A stretch of 64,000 nt of DNA from Geoalkalibacter halelectricus (GCF_025263685.1 NZ_CP092109.1:868001-932000), one strand, 5' to 3'. Positions 9,161 through 18,600 are shown, numbered from the stretch's first letter. Numbers and translations are program-made. The notes: generated from the letters alone by a model not told the origin.

Positions 9161-9727
9161 TTAGATGATGGTGAAGGGTGACAGAGTCCAAAGCACCTTG
9201 GCGTCCTGCTCGCTGATGTTGTCCCAGCGATGGGGCAGGTGGGATTTGAAGGAGAGGCTGTCGCCCGGCTGGAGTACGTATTCCTCCCCGGCAATGGTCA
9301 CGCGCAGGCACCCTTCAAGCAGATAAATCAATTCGTCGCCAGGGTGATACATGTGCTGCCTGCCGCTGGTGCCTCCGGGCGGCACGGTGCAGAAAAACGA
9401 CATGAACTGCGGGTCGCGCAATCCCGAGGTGAAAGACTCGGTATGCATGTTGTGCTCATCGTCATAAACCGTGGTATCGCGCTTTCCAGGAGAGGAAAAC
9501 ACCACCTCGTGGGTGGTGCTGACCTCTTCGACGAAGTAATTAATGCTCTTGTCGAACACCCCCGCCAGCTTCATCAGGATTTCAACGGAAGGGATGGTGA
9601 GCCCACGCTCGACCCGGCTGATCATGTTGGAGGACACCCCGGATTTTTCAGCCAGTTCCTGGATGGTCATGTCGTTTTTGAGACGGATGGCTTTGAGTTT
9701 TTTGCCGACAATTTTTTTGATGCGCAT
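9161..9727 (-). CDS. XRE family regulator with C-terminal cupin domain
   Basis: A 188-aa transcription factor. Residues about 10-65 form a helix-turn-helix (TIQELAEKSGVSSNMISRVE, then RGLTIPSVEILMKLA) and residues about 110-185 a cupin_2 ligand-sensing barrel (HMYHPGDELIYLLEGCLRVT, YVLQPGDSLSFKSHLPHRWD). This is the PuuR/SutR-like architecture, usually sensing small metabolites or a metal-bound ligand. A close paralogue of identical length lies immediately upstream. Target genes are not evident. Confidence 0.9.
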   Translation of the reverse strand: MRIKKIVGKKLKAIRLKNDMTIQELAEKSGVSSNMISRVERGLTIPSVEILMKLAGVFDKSINYFVEEVSTTHEVVFSSPGKRDTTVYDDEHNMHTESFTSGLRDPQFMSFFCTVPPGGTSGRQHMYHPGDELIYLLEGCLRVTIAGEEYVLQPGDSLSFKSHLPHRWDNISEQDAKVLWTLSPFTII

Positions 9728-9812
9728 GCACTGCTCCGCGAATGGAATCCGATAGCGAAAAAAACCTGAAAACGGTCAGGATTGCAAACAAAAAATACGA
9801 TGAAACGCGGAC

Positions 9813-10379
9813 CTACTGCGACACGTTCGGCGCCGGGGAAACGACCCACAAAATTTCGGTCTGTCCCGAGAACAGGTTGTCCCAGCGATGAGGAAGAGAG
9901 GCCTTGAACACGATGGAATCGCCTTCCTCCAGCACATAGCTTTCACCGTCGATGACAAAACGCATTTTGCCCTTGAGTATATAGGCGAATTCTTCGCCGT
10001 TGTGCACCATGCCCCCTTCCCCGCTGCTGCAACCTTCTTCGAGGGTGTCGCAGAATACGCTGAAGCCCGGATCGCGGATGCCGTGGGTGAGGCTGGTGAT
10101 CTGATGCTTGTCCTCGAAGAAAAAGATCGGCTCTCCCTTGCGCTGGACGGTGGGAACGACCATGGTCCCTTTTTCGGCTTCCTCGACGAAGAAGCTGATG
10201 CTCATCCCGAAGGCATCGGCAAGCTTCATAAGAATCTCCACCGAGGGGATGGTCAAACCACGTTCGATGCGAGAAATCATGTTTGAGGATACACGAGATT
10301 TCTGCGCGAGTTCCTGAATAGTCAAATCATTGCGCAGGCGGGTCGCTTTCAGTTTCTTGCCGATAAGTTGCTTCACCAT
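9813..10379 (-). CDS. XRE family regulator with C-terminal cupin domain (paralogue)
   Basis: A 188-aa regulator like its neighbour at 9161-9727: HTH at about 10-65 (TIQELAQKSRVSSNMISRIE) and cupin at about 110-180 (HNGEEFAYILKGKMRFVIDG, LPHRWDNL). The start at 10379 (MVKQLIGKKLKATRLRNDLT) aligns with the paralogue; an upstream in-frame extension would add a spurious hydrophobic stretch. The cupin histidines differ in spacing from the sister protein, so the ligands may differ. It is divergent from bioB, whose promoter region begins about 110 bases away. Confidence 0.88.
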   Translation of the reverse strand: MVKQLIGKKLKATRLRNDLTIQELAQKSRVSSNMISRIERGLTIPSVEILMKLADAFGMSISFFVEEAEKGTMVVPTVQRKGEPIFFFEDKHQITSLTHGIRDPGFSVFCDTLEEGCSSGEGGMVHNGEEFAYILKGKMRFVIDGESYVLEEGDSIVFKASLPHRWDNLFSGQTEILWVVSPAPNVSQ

Positions 10380-10492
10380 GATGAGAAAACTCCATAGAAA
10401 TTTATAAAATGATGTTCTATCACTGTCGGGAGCGCCTGTCAATACCGATATGAGATAGCCAAACCACAAATAGTAGAAATTGGCCCAAGCCA

Positions 10493-10526
10493 ATCGTTAA
10501 CCCACTCGGCCTCCGGGGTTGACAAT
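10493..10526 (+). promoter_or_regulatory. Candidate BirA operator of the biotin operon
   Basis: Inverted repeat ATCGTTAACC - 14 nt - GGTTGACAAT, with two mismatches between the 10-bp arms. This arm sequence and spacing match the type of site bound by the bifunctional biotin ligase/repressor BirA. The right arm overlaps the -35 hexamer of the bioB promoter, as expected for repression by biotinyl-AMP-bound BirA. No birA gene is in the window. Confidence 0.7.
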
Positions 10527-10546
10527 GACCGGGGCTTCCCTATAAT
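10519..10546 (+). promoter_or_regulatory. Sigma-70 promoter of bioBDA
   Basis: Consensus TTGACA (10519-10524) and TATAAT (10541-10546) separated by 16 bp, about 45 bases before the bioB start codon. This is the best sigma-70 promoter in the window. Confidence 0.85.
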
Positions 10547-10590
10547 CACTTGCCTAACGACCAACCACGCTAAACAAGGGAGCAGCAGCG

Positions 10591-11565
10591 ATGAACAACC
10601 CTTTACTGGAAAAGGTAACGGCCGGCCGGCCCCTGAGCGAGACGGAAGCCCTGACCATTCTGCAAGCACGTGGCGCCGCACTCACGAGCATTCTCGCCGG
10701 CGCCCATTATCTGCGGGAACAAGCCTTCGGCAACCGGATCGAACTCTGCTCCATCATCAACGCCAAGTCGGGGCGGTGCGCCGAGAATTGCAGCTTTTGT
10801 GCCCAGTCAGCCCACCATCGCACGACGGCTCCCGTCTACCCCCTCAAGAGCGAGGACGAACTGGTGGCCGGCGCCCTTGCGGCGGCCGCCGCCAGCTCCC
10901 ACTGTTACGGTATCGTCACCAGCGGCACGACCATCCGTCCCGGTCCCGAGTTGGATAGGATCCTGGCGGCTCTCCGCCGCATTCGCCAAGAAACGCCCAT
11001 CGAGCCTTCGGCGTCCCTGGGCTTGCTGGACGAACCCACAGCTCAAGCCCTTGCCGCGGCCGGATGCGTGACTTATCACCACAACCTGGAGACCGCCCGT
11101 TCTTTTTTTCCCCAGGTCTGCACCACCCATGATTATGAACAAGACGTGGAAACCGTGCGTGTGGCCAAGCGCGCGGGCATGAAGGTCTGCTGCGGCGGCA
11201 TCTTCGGCCTGGGAGAAAGTCTTGAGCAGCGCGTCGAACTGGCCATGACTCTGCGTGACCTGGCGGTGGATTCCGTGCCGCTGAATTTTCTCAATCCCGT
11301 GGCTGGAACCCCCCTGGAGGGCTCCAAACTCCTCACTCCACTGGACTGCGTGCGCATCATCGCCCTGTTCCGCTACCTGCTTCCCACCACCCGCATCGCC
11401 GTGTGCGGGGGCCGCGAACACAATCTGCGCGAATTCCAGTCGTGGATATTCATGGCCGGGGCCAGCGGCACCATGGTGGGCAATTATCTCACCACCACCG
11501 GGCGCAATGCCGAAACGGATTTACAGATGTTCGACGACGCGGAGGTACAAGTCCATGCCTGCTGA
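10591..11565 (+). CDS. bioB: Biotin synthase
   Basis: Radical SAM enzyme that inserts sulfur into dethiobiotin, the last step of biotin synthesis. The 324-aa protein has the cluster-binding motif CAENCSFC (about residues 62-69), the NHNLET-like substrate stretch (HHNLETARSFF) and the GGIFGLGES motif. GGGAGCAGCAG precedes the ATG. It is first in a bioB-bioD-bioA operon; bioD starts inside its last codons. Length and motifs are normal. Expression is probably controlled by BirA through the operator at 10493-10526. Confidence 0.97.
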   Translation: MNNPLLEKVTAGRPLSETEALTILQARGAALTSILAGAHYLREQAFGNRIELCSIINAKSGRCAENCSFCAQSAHHRTTAPVYPLKSEDELVAGALAAAAASSHCYGIVTSGTTIRPGPELDRILAALRRIRQETPIEPSASLGLLDEPTAQALAAAGCVTYHHNLETARSFFPQVCTTHDYEQDVETVRVAKRAGMKVCCGGIFGLGESLEQRVELAMTLRDLAVDSVPLNFLNPVAGTPLEGSKLLTPLDCVRIIALFRYLLPTTRIAVCGGREHNLREFQSWIFMAGASGTMVGNYLTTTGRNAETDLQMFDDAEVQVHAC

Positions 11566-12304
11566 GCGGCGACTTGCCCCCGGGGTGTTTGTCACCGGAA
11601 CCGATACGGGGGTCGGAAAAACCCTGGTCGCGGCCGCCCTCGCCCGTCATCTGCGCGACCAGGGTTTGCGCGTCGCGGTGATGAAGCCCGTGGAAACTGG
11701 GGTTGCCGATCCGAATCAGGCCGGCCCGGACGCCGCTTTGCTGCGCTGGGCGGCCGGTTGCCAGGCACCCTGGGAAGACGTGGCCCCCCTGCGCCTGCGC
11801 CGGCCCCTGGCGCCCGCCCTCGCCGCGGAAAAGGACAAGGTTTTCGTCGATTTCAGCGCCTTGGTGGAGACCTGCCAACGCCTGCGCCGGAATCACGACT
11901 TTGTCATTGTCGAGGGTGCCGGCGGCCTGATGGTGCCCCTGGCGGGCGGCCTGCTCATCGCCGATCTGGCGCGGGCCATGGAGTTGCCTCTGCTCGTGGT
12001 ATGCCGGCCGGACCTGGGCACCATCAACCACACCCTGCTCACGGTATTTTCCGCGCAGACCATGGAAATTCCCGTCTGCGGATTTCTCATCAACGGCATG
12101 CCCGATGCACCCGACGAAGCCATGGGCGACGCGCCCCACGCCCTTGCCGCCCTGGCATCCACCGATCTGCTCGGGGTGCTCGACCGTGTCGACGCCGCGG
12201 ATGAACAAGCCAAGGTTGAAGCACTGGCCGGCCAGATCGCGCAACTGCCCACCTACCGCACCCTGCGCTACAACCTCGCCTGGCCGAGCGAACCCTCGGT
12301 CTAA
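11555..12304 (+). CDS. bioD: Dethiobiotin synthetase
   Basis: ATP-dependent carboxylation of 7,8-diaminopelargonic acid to dethiobiotin. The 249-aa protein has the P-loop GTDTGVGKTLVAAALA (about residues 14-29) and the EGAGGLMVPLAGG motif near 120. The ATG at 11555 is preceded by GGAGG and overlaps bioB by 11 bases, so the two are translationally coupled. An in-frame ATG 48 bases upstream inside bioB was rejected. Confidence 0.96.
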   Translation: MPAERRLAPGVFVTGTDTGVGKTLVAAALARHLRDQGLRVAVMKPVETGVADPNQAGPDAALLRWAAGCQAPWEDVAPLRLRRPLAPALAAEKDKVFVDFSALVETCQRLRRNHDFVIVEGAGGLMVPLAGGLLIADLARAMELPLLVVCRPDLGTINHTLLTVFSAQTMEIPVCGFLINGMPDAPDEAMGDAPHALAALASTDLLGVLDRVDAADEQAKVEALAGQIAQLPTYRTLRYNLAWPSEPSV

Positions 12305-12324
12305 CCAAAAAGGCTGCCTGAATC

Positions 12325-13671
12325 ATGAATCACGATGAGATTGTTCGCCTGGATCGCCGCCACGTCTGGCATCCCTGCACCCAGGAAAAGGATCACGAAT
12401 CCCTGCCGCCCATTCCCATCGAGCGTGGCGAGGGCTGCTACCTCATCACCACCCGCGGAGAGCGCATCATCGATGCCGTATCCTCCTGGTGGGTCAATCT
12501 CTTCGGGCACAATCACCCGCGCCTCAATCGAGCATTGCAGGAACAAACCCAACGCATCGCCCATCACATCTTCGCCGGGTTCACCCACGAACCGGCCGTG
12601 GAGCTGGCACGCCGTCTGTGTGACAAAGCGCCCGGCAACCTGAGCAAGGTGTTTTTCGCCGACAACGGCTCGGCGGCCGTCGAGGTAGCGCTGAAAATGA
12701 GTTTTCAATACTGGCAGCAAAGCGGCAAGACGCGCAAAACCCGCTTTGTCTCCATCAGCGAGGCTTACCACGGCGAAACCCTCGGGGCCTTGGCGGTAAG
12801 CGGTTGCGATCTCTACCGCAGCACCTATCGTCCCATCCTCATGCAGGGGTTTTCCGTGCCGGGCCCCGACTGCTTTCGCTGCCCCTACGGCCTGGAACGC
12901 GAGACCTGCCAGGCGCCCTGCTTCGCTGCCATGGAAGACACCGTTGCGGCCCACCACGAAGAGATCGCCGGGATCATCATCGAACCCCTCATCCAGGCCG
13001 CTGCCGGAATGCGCATCTACTCGCCGGTTTACCTGCAGAAATTACGCGCCCTGTGCGATCACTACCAGGTGCACTACATCGCCGATGAAATCGCCGTCGG
13101 CTTCGGACGCACCGGGCGCTTTTTCGCCAATGAGCATGCCGGCACGGCTCCCGACATCCTGTGTTTGTCCAAAGGCATCACCGGCGGCTACCTGCCCCTG
13201 GCGGTAACCCTGACCAGCGAGGAGATCTATCGCGCCTTTTACGACGACTATGAAACGCTCAAGGCTTTCCTCCACTCCCACTCCTACACGGGCAATCCCC
13301 TGGCCTGCGCCCTGGCCGTGGAAGTGATGAAGATTTTCGAGGAGGAGGATATCCTGGGACAATTACAGCCGCGCATGAGGCTGCTGGACGACGCCCGCAG
13401 CCGCTTTGCCGCGCACGCCCATGTCGGGGAGGTGCGTCGCCTCGGGCTGGTCGCGGCCATCGAAATGGTAAAGGATAAGAAAACCAGGGAGGGATTTCCC
13501 TGGCAGCAACGGCGAGGCTACCAATTTTACCGCAAAGCCTTGGAACGCGGGGCGCTCTTGCGCCCCCTGGGCAATGTGATCTATTTCATGCCGCCCCTCA
13601 ACATTCCCATGGATGCCTTGGAAAAAGTCATCGAGGTTGCCTGGGATTGCCTCAACGAGGTCTGTCCTTAA
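12325..13671 (+). CDS. bioA: Adenosylmethionine-8-amino-7-oxononanoate aminotransferase
   Basis: PLP enzyme that makes 7,8-diaminopelargonic acid from 8-amino-7-oxononanoate. The 448-aa protein starts with RRHVWHPCTQEKDHE, typical of BioA, and has the PLP lysine in LCLSKGITGGYLPLA (about residue 285) and ADEIAVGFGRTGRFFA before it. It closes the operon 20 bases after bioD. bioF and the pimeloyl-forming genes are not in this window. Its stop codon shares the tetranucleotide TTAA with the stop of the convergent VanZ-like gene. Confidence 0.96.
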   Translation: MNHDEIVRLDRRHVWHPCTQEKDHESLPPIPIERGEGCYLITTRGERIIDAVSSWWVNLFGHNHPRLNRALQEQTQRIAHHIFAGFTHEPAVELARRLCDKAPGNLSKVFFADNGSAAVEVALKMSFQYWQQSGKTRKTRFVSISEAYHGETLGALAVSGCDLYRSTYRPILMQGFSVPGPDCFRCPYGLERETCQAPCFAAMEDTVAAHHEEIAGIIIEPLIQAAAGMRIYSPVYLQKLRALCDHYQVHYIADEIAVGFGRTGRFFANEHAGTAPDILCLSKGITGGYLPLAVTLTSEEIYRAFYDDYETLKAFLHSHSYTGNPLACALAVEVMKIFEEEDILGQLQPRMRLLDDARSRFAAHAHVGEVRRLGLVAAIEMVKDKKTREGFPWQQRRGYQFYRKALERGALLRPLGNVIYFMPPLNIPMDALEKVIEVAWDCLNEVCP

Positions 13672-14048
13672 CTTGCCACTCCGTTCCTGCGACGCACCCA
13701 CCACCAGCCCCCGGCAAAAGCCGTCAGGGCGCCGCCCAGATTGGCGAGAAAATCAGCGAACTCGGCATGCCGATGGGTGGTCAGGGTGCCTTGCAGAATC
13801 TCCATGAGTCCGCCGAAGACGGCGGCAATCAGCAGCCCGGTGTAGAGCCCGCGCCGCGTCAAGGCCCGCCTCCCACTCCAGGCCCAGGCACCCAGCAAGG
13901 TCATCAGGGCGTAGGCAAGAAAGTGTCCGACCTTGTCTTTGTGCGGCCAAGGCCAATAGAGATCGCCGCCAGGCGGGGCGGCTGAGAGGGACATCCACAG
14001 CAGAAACAGGGAGTAGGCAATAAACAGGAAGATCCTGACCGAAACCAT
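13668..14048 (-). CDS. VanZ family small membrane protein
   Basis: A 126-aa inner-membrane protein with about four hydrophobic segments (FLFIAYSLFLLWMSLSA, FLAYALMTLLGAWAW, GLYTGLLIAAVFGGLMEILQ, LGGALTAFAGGWWWV). The HKDKVGHFLAYALM and FGGLMEILQ stretches match the VanZ-like family, whose function is mostly unknown outside teicoplanin resistance. GGAG lies upstream of the ATG at 14048. It converges on bioA. Confidence 0.8.
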   Translation of the reverse strand: MVSVRIFLFIAYSLFLLWMSLSAAPPGGDLYWPWPHKDKVGHFLAYALMTLLGAWAWSGRRALTRRGLYTGLLIAAVFGGLMEILQGTLTTHRHAEFADFLANLGGALTAFAGGWWWVRRRNGVAS

Positions 14049-14176
14049 GAACAATCTCCGCAAAGCTCCAAACCCTATCCCAGATCGTTCTGAATGACCA
14101 TAAAAAAAATTTAGTAACTGTTCAGAATGGGGGATGCAACCCCACACCGGGGGAATTGAGACGAAATTTCACCCAT

Positions 14177-14206
14177 AAAAAAAGCCCGCTCGAAGCGGGC
14201 TTTTTT
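14177..14206. terminator. Bidirectional rho-independent terminator
   Basis: AGCCCGCT/AGCGGGCT stem with a 3-nt loop between an A7 and a T6 run, directly after the alpha/beta hydrolase stop codon. It terminates minus-strand transcription of the hydrolase gene. Confidence 0.9.
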
Positions 14207-14220
14207 GGACAAGACTTGAC

Positions 14221-15060
14221 TCAGGAGGGTTGCTCAACCGGTTCGGAAAGATCGCGGGAGCGCGGTACCAGAGTCCGCAGGAACTCCAGTAGATGGCCAT
14301 TGAAAGCCTGAAATTTCTCCAGATTGACAAGATGCCCCCCCTTGAGGCTCACGGCCCGAAAACAGTTCGGCAAATGCCGCGCCAGCAATTCGGAATGCAG
14401 GGGATGAATAACCTGATCGAGTTCAGCGCCCACCACCAAGGTCGGCAGGGAGAGTTTCTTGATCAGCGACGTGTAGTCCTTGCGCCCGCCAATGGCCTTG
14501 AGTCCGGCGGCCATGCTGCGCGGGTCGGCAGTGCGCACCCATTCGCAAACCTCGCGCATATCCGTTGAACGTGCTTTCTTGCGCCCCGTGGGCGTCAGCA
14601 GCACCCGCAGAAAGGCTTCCCGCACCCGGTCGGTTTCGCCATTTTCGAGGGCGCGGCGCAATTCGGCGCGCTTAACCCGCTCTTGAACGTCATCGCCCAC
14701 CGGCCGCGTCACCACGAAACACGCCCCCGCCACCCGCTGCGGATAACGATCCAGCAAATCGAACAGGACGTAACCGCCCATGGAAATGCCGCACACCACC
14801 GCACGGCCGACCCCGAGATAATTAAGCAAACCGACCAGGTCGTCGGCATGGGTGTGCAGGTCTTCGGCGTCCTCGCGCAATTCACTTTCGCCAAATCCGC
14901 TCAGATCCGTGAGAATTACGCGAAAGCCATCATTGACCAAAGGCTCGATTTGACGCCGCCACATTTTGCGGTTCAGGGGGTAGCCATGAATAAACAGCAC
15001 CGCCGGTCCCTTGCCGAAGTCATCATAGCCGATCTGCACACCATTGATTCTTGCCTTCAT
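14221..15060 (-). CDS. Alpha/beta fold hydrolase
   Basis: A 279-aa soluble hydrolase. It shows the oxyanion HGYPLNRKMW stretch (about residue 25), the nucleophile elbow GISMGGYV (serine about 95), an acidic residue in VVGAELDQVI (about 220) and the terminal KGGHLVNLE histidine (about 250). The ATG at 15060 is six bases after AGGAGG; one codon pair earlier an ATG abuts the site and is less likely. Substrate unknown. Its closeness to bioBDA raises the possibility of a BioH-like pimeloyl-ester esterase, but the elbow differs from the usual GWSLGG. Confidence 0.85.
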   Translation of the reverse strand: MKARINGVQIGYDDFGKGPAVLFIHGYPLNRKMWRRQIEPLVNDGFRVILTDLSGFGESELREDAEDLHTHADDLVGLLNYLGVGRAVVCGISMGGYVLFDLLDRYPQRVAGACFVVTRPVGDDVQERVKRAELRRALENGETDRVREAFLRVLLTPTGRKKARSTDMREVCEWVRTADPRSMAAGLKAIGGRKDYTSLIKKLSLPTLVVGAELDQVIHPLHSELLARHLPNCFRAVSLKGGHLVNLEKFQAFNGHLLEFLRTLVPRSRDLSEPVEQPS

Positions 15061-15399
15061 CGTCATCCTCCTGGTCGGAAAGCGTTCATGCCCTAAGCGC
15101 GCGGTCGCGGGTCGAAAATTACGTGCGCCTCAACCTTCAACATCTTCCCTTACCTGGAGCAACCCCCGTACCAAATTTTAAAAAATCGTTCTAAAACTAT
15201 TTTCTATTGTATTTTCGGCGACTTGAAGAATGATTTAAAAGGCGTTCTCAAACCCGGATTTTCGCAAATTTGCAAAAAGCAGGCTGCTACCAAATCCGGT
15301 AAGAAAAACATTTCGCCGCTAAATCGAATACTTGAATTGTGATGAAAAATTCATGCCTCCTTTTTGCATTTATGCAAACACTATTTTACCGTATACGCC
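15061..15399. other. AT-rich intergenic region with palindromes
   Basis: 339 bases without a credible gene, markedly AT-richer than its surroundings, upstream of the alpha/beta hydrolase and downstream of glpK. It holds GCAAATTTGC (15264-15273) flanked by T4 and A5 tracts, and TTTGCAT-TT-ATGCAAA at 15363-15378, both perfect palindromes sharing the TTTGCA core. They may be binding sites for one regulator; none is identified. Confidence 0.5.
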
Positions 15400-16914
15400 T
15401 TATTCCAGCCAATCAAAGGTACGGCTCACCGCCTTTTTCCACATGCGGTAGTTGCGGGTGCGCAGGGTGTCGTCCGCCGAAGGCTGCCAGGTCTTGTCGA
15501 CGCCCCAGTTTTTCCTGAGATCCTCGGGATTCTTCCAGTAGCCCACGGCCAGGCCTGCCGCGTAGGCCGCTCCCAAGGCGGTGCTTTCGGCGACCTTGGG
15601 ACGAATGACCGGCACTCCGAGCACATCGGCCTGGATCTGCATGAGCAGTTCATTGGCGGTCATGCCGCCGTCGACCTTGAGGGCCTTGAGTTCCACCCCC
15701 GAATCGGCGGCCATGGCGTCGACCACCTCGCGGGTCTGATATGCCACGGCCTCCAGAGCGGCGCGGGCGAAGTGACCGCGCGTGATGAAACGCGTCATGC
15801 CGATGACCAGGCCGCGGGCCTCGCTGCGCCAGTAAGGCGCGAACAGTCCGGAAAAGGCCGGCACGAAATACATGCCGCCGTTGTCGTCGACCATCTTGGC
15901 CAGATTCTCCACGTCGGCGGCGGTGTTGATGAGACGCATGCGATCGCGCAGCCACTGCACCAGGGCGCCGGCGATGGCGATGGAACCCTCCAAGGCATAA
16001 ACGGGTTTCTGCTTGCCGAATTGATAGCAGAGCGTGGTGAGCAGTCCGTGCTGGGAGTGAACAATGTCGGTCCCCGTGTTGAGCAGCAGAAAACAGCCGG
16101 TGCCGTAGGTATTTTTCGCCTCGCCCACCGCAAAGCAGGTCTGCCCCACGGTGGCTGCCTGCTGGTCGCCAAGCGCGCCGCACACCGGGATTTCGCCGCC
16201 GAAGGGGCCATCGGCGCGAGTCAGGCCGTAAAACTTGGGGTCGCTGGAGGGGCGGATGCGCGGCAACATGGACCGGGGGATGTCGAGTTCCGCGAGGATC
16301 TCCTCATCCCAGTCCAGAGTCTGTAGGTTCATCAACAGGGTGCGCGAGGCGTTGGTGACGTCGGTGACGTGGACCGCGCCCGCTCCGGGGCCGCCGGTGA
16401 GCTTCCAGATGATCCAGCTGTCCATGGTGCCGAACAGGGCGTCGCCGCGCTCGGCGGCATCGCGCAGGCCGGACACATTGTCGAACAGCCATTTGATCTT
16501 GGGCCCGGAAAAATAGGTGGCCAGGGGCAGTCCGGTCTGGGCGCGAAAACGATCCTGACCGCCGTTTTGCGCCAACTGGTTGCAGATCTTGTCGGTGCGC
16601 GTGTCTTGCCAGACGATGGCGTTGGCGTAGGGCTGACCGGTCTTTTTGTCCCACACCAGGGTGGTTTCGCGCTGGTTGGTGACGCCGACGGCGGCGATGT
16701 CCGCGGCGATGAGCCCGGCTTTTTCCATGGCGGAGCGCACCACGTCGCGGGCACGGTCCCAGATTTCCAGGGCATCGTGCTCGACCCAGCCGGCCTGAGG
16801 ATAGATCTGCTGGTGTTCCAACTGATGATGGGCGACGACTTCGCCGCCGTGGTTGAAAATCATGCAGCGGCTGCTGGTGGTTCCCTGATCCAGTGCGGCG
16901 ATGTAACGGGGCAT
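15400..16914 (-). CDS. glpK: Glycerol kinase
   Basis: Phosphorylates glycerol to sn-glycerol 3-phosphate in the cytoplasm. The 504-aa protein shows the FGGY kinase N-terminus [14 protein letters not shown], the [13 protein letters not shown] motif and the C-terminal signature [20 protein letters not shown]. Length is normal. It lies 27 bases downstream of glpD on the same strand, so the two form a glycerol utilisation unit. No glpF facilitator or glpR is adjacent. Confidence 0.97.
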   Translation of the reverse strand: MPRYIAALDQGTTSSRCMIFNHGGEVVAHHQLEHQQIYPQAGWVEHDALEIWDRARDVVRSAMEKAGLIAADIAAVGVTNQRETTLVWDKKTGQPYANAIVWQDTRTDKICNQLAQNGGQDRFRAQTGLPLATYFSGPKIKWLFDNVSGLRDAAERGDALFGTMDSWIIWKLTGGPGAGAVHVTDVTNASRTLLMNLQTLDWDEEILAELDIPRSMLPRIRPSSDPKFYGLTRADGPFGGEIPVCGALGDQQAATVGQTCFAVGEAKNTYGTGCFLLLNTGTDIVHSQHGLLTTLCYQFGKQKPVYALEGSIAIAGALVQWLRDRMRLINTAADVENLAKMVDDNGGMYFVPAFSGLFAPYWRSEARGLVIGMTRFITRGHFARAALEAVAYQTREVVDAMAADSGVELKALKVDGGMTANELLMQIQADVLGVPVIRPKVAESTALGAAYAAGLAVGYWKNPEDLRKNWGVDKTWQPSADDTLRTRNYRMWKKAVSRTFDWLE

Positions 16915-16941
16915 GTCCTCCTCCTTGAGTGTAGCAATGAC

Positions 16942-18555
16942 TCAAATGGCCGTTTCCACCTGATGCTGAAATACCTGCAATTCCTCGCGGCGGCGGGCTT
17001 CGTCCCAGCCCAGTTCACGCGCCAGGATCTCGGCGGTGCGCGCAGCAGCCGCGGCGGCCGCCTGGAGATCGAGTAGCGCGAGAGCGGTACGCCGCACCAG
17101 CACGTCGGCAAGGCGCTCGGCCTGTTCCTCGCGGGCGGCATGGACGACCTCGGCGCCAATCAGGGGATACTCGGGATGCAGGCGCTCGCCCAGATCTCCC
17201 TGCGCCAGCTCCGCCACCTGCGCGGCACAACCACCGTAGGTCTGATGCAGATGCGCGGCGACCTCGGCAGCAAGTCCATGATCGCGCGCCAGTCCCGGCG
17301 CCCCGTGCGGATCAAAACCCTGGGCGCCGTGCAGGGCCAGCTCCGCGGTGACGCAGGTGCTTGCCGGTGCCAGGGAAAAGGCCTGGACGGCCCGATCCAC
17401 GGCATCCTCGGCCATTTTACGGTAGGTGGTCCACTTGCCGCCGACGATGGTCAACAGGCCCGCTGGGCTGATTTGCACCAGGTGGTCGCGAACCAGGCGG
17501 GCGGTATCGGATGATTGAGGCGCATCGAGCAGCGGGCGCAGGCCCGACCAGGTGGAACGGATGTGGTCCGGAGTGAGATCGAGATTGAAATAGCGCCGCA
17601 CATGACGCAACAGGTAGGCGATGTCTGCCTGGCTGGGACGCGGATGGTCGACGATGGCGGCCGGTTCGTCGGTGGTGCCGATGAGGGTTCGGCCCTGCCA
17701 GGGCAGGATGAACAGCACCCGCCCATCCTCGGTCTTGGGGATCATCAAGCCGGCGCCGGGCGGCGCGAAGTGCTTGTCGAGGACGATATGGATGCCGGAA
17801 CTGGCCTTGAGCAGCGGGCGCGTTTCGGGGTCATCGAGGCGGCGGATGTGGTCCGCGAAGGGACCGGTGGCGTTGATCACCCCCCGGGCGCGGATGATAA
17901 ATTCCTCGCCGCCAATCGCGTCGCGCACTCGGGCACCACGCAAGCGCCCACCTTCCCTGATCAGTTCCACAACCTCCACATGATTGGCGGTTACCGCCCC
18001 CTGGCGGCGCGCCGTGGCGACCAGGGCCTGGATCATGCGCACGTCGTTGAACTGGCCGTCGTAGTAGAGCACCCCAGCCTTGAGGCCCTCGGCCTTGAGG
18101 AGGGGAAAGCGCCGCAGGGCTTCCTCGCGCCCGATGAGACGGCTGGAGCCCAGGCTTTTACGTCCGGCCAGGGTGTCGTAAAGCTTGAGGCCGGCAAAAA
18201 CGTAGGGCACCTCAAGCCAGTTGTAAATGGGCGTGACCAGGGGCAGGCGATGGGCCAAGTGGGGCGCGTTGCGCAAAATAAGACCGCGTTCGCGCAGACC
18301 GTCCTTGACCAGCTGATACTGGGCGCGGTCGAGCCCGCGCACCGCCATCTCCAGGTAGCGCACGCCGCCATGCACCAGCTTGGTACTGCGACTGCTGGTG
18401 CCCTCGCCGTAATCGCGCTTCTCCACCAGGGCCACTCGCAGTCCGCGCGCCGCCGCGTCCACCGCGATGCCGCAGCCCGTCGCGCCGCCGCCGACCACCA
18501 GCAGATCAAAGGGTTGGGGTGATTGCAGGGCGCGCAGGGTTTGTTCGCGGTTCAT
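16942..18555 (-). CDS. glpD: Glycerol-3-phosphate dehydrogenase (quinone-linked)
   Basis: Membrane-associated FAD enzyme oxidising glycerol 3-phosphate to dihydroxyacetone phosphate and feeding electrons to the quinone pool. The 537-aa protein begins with the FAD-binding DLLVVGGGATGCGIAVDAAA (about residues 17-36), followed by RSTKLVHGGVRYLE, and contains VNATGPFADHIRR and TIVGGKWTTYRKMAEDAVDR. The length fits the single-subunit aerobic-type GlpD. It precedes glpK. Upstream small genes (DUF2835-like, epimerase-like, pepN) run the same way and may be cotranscribed. Confidence 0.96.
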   Translation of the reverse strand: MNREQTLRALQSPQPFDLLVVGGGATGCGIAVDAAARGLRVALVEKRDYGEGTSSRSTKLVHGGVRYLEMAVRGLDRAQYQLVKDGLRERGLILRNAPHLAHRLPLVTPIYNWLEVPYVFAGLKLYDTLAGRKSLGSSRLIGREEALRRFPLLKAEGLKAGVLYYDGQFNDVRMIQALVATARRQGAVTANHVEVVELIREGGRLRGARVRDAIGGEEFIIRARGVINATGPFADHIRRLDDPETRPLLKASSGIHIVLDKHFAPPGAGLMIPKTEDGRVLFILPWQGRTLIGTTDEPAAIVDHPRPSQADIAYLLRHVRRYFNLDLTPDHIRSTWSGLRPLLDAPQSSDTARLVRDHLVQISPAGLLTIVGGKWTTYRKMAEDAVDRAVQAFSLAPASTCVTAELALHGAQGFDPHGAPGLARDHGLAAEVAAHLHQTYGGCAAQVAELAQGDLGERLHPEYPLIGAEVVHAAREEQAERLADVLVRRTALALLDLQAAAAAAARTAEILARELGWDEARRREELQVFQHQVETAI

Positions 18556-18600
18556 GGAGTCCTTTCCGGGCGGCGCCTCCCTGGAGGAAGCATCATGGAT

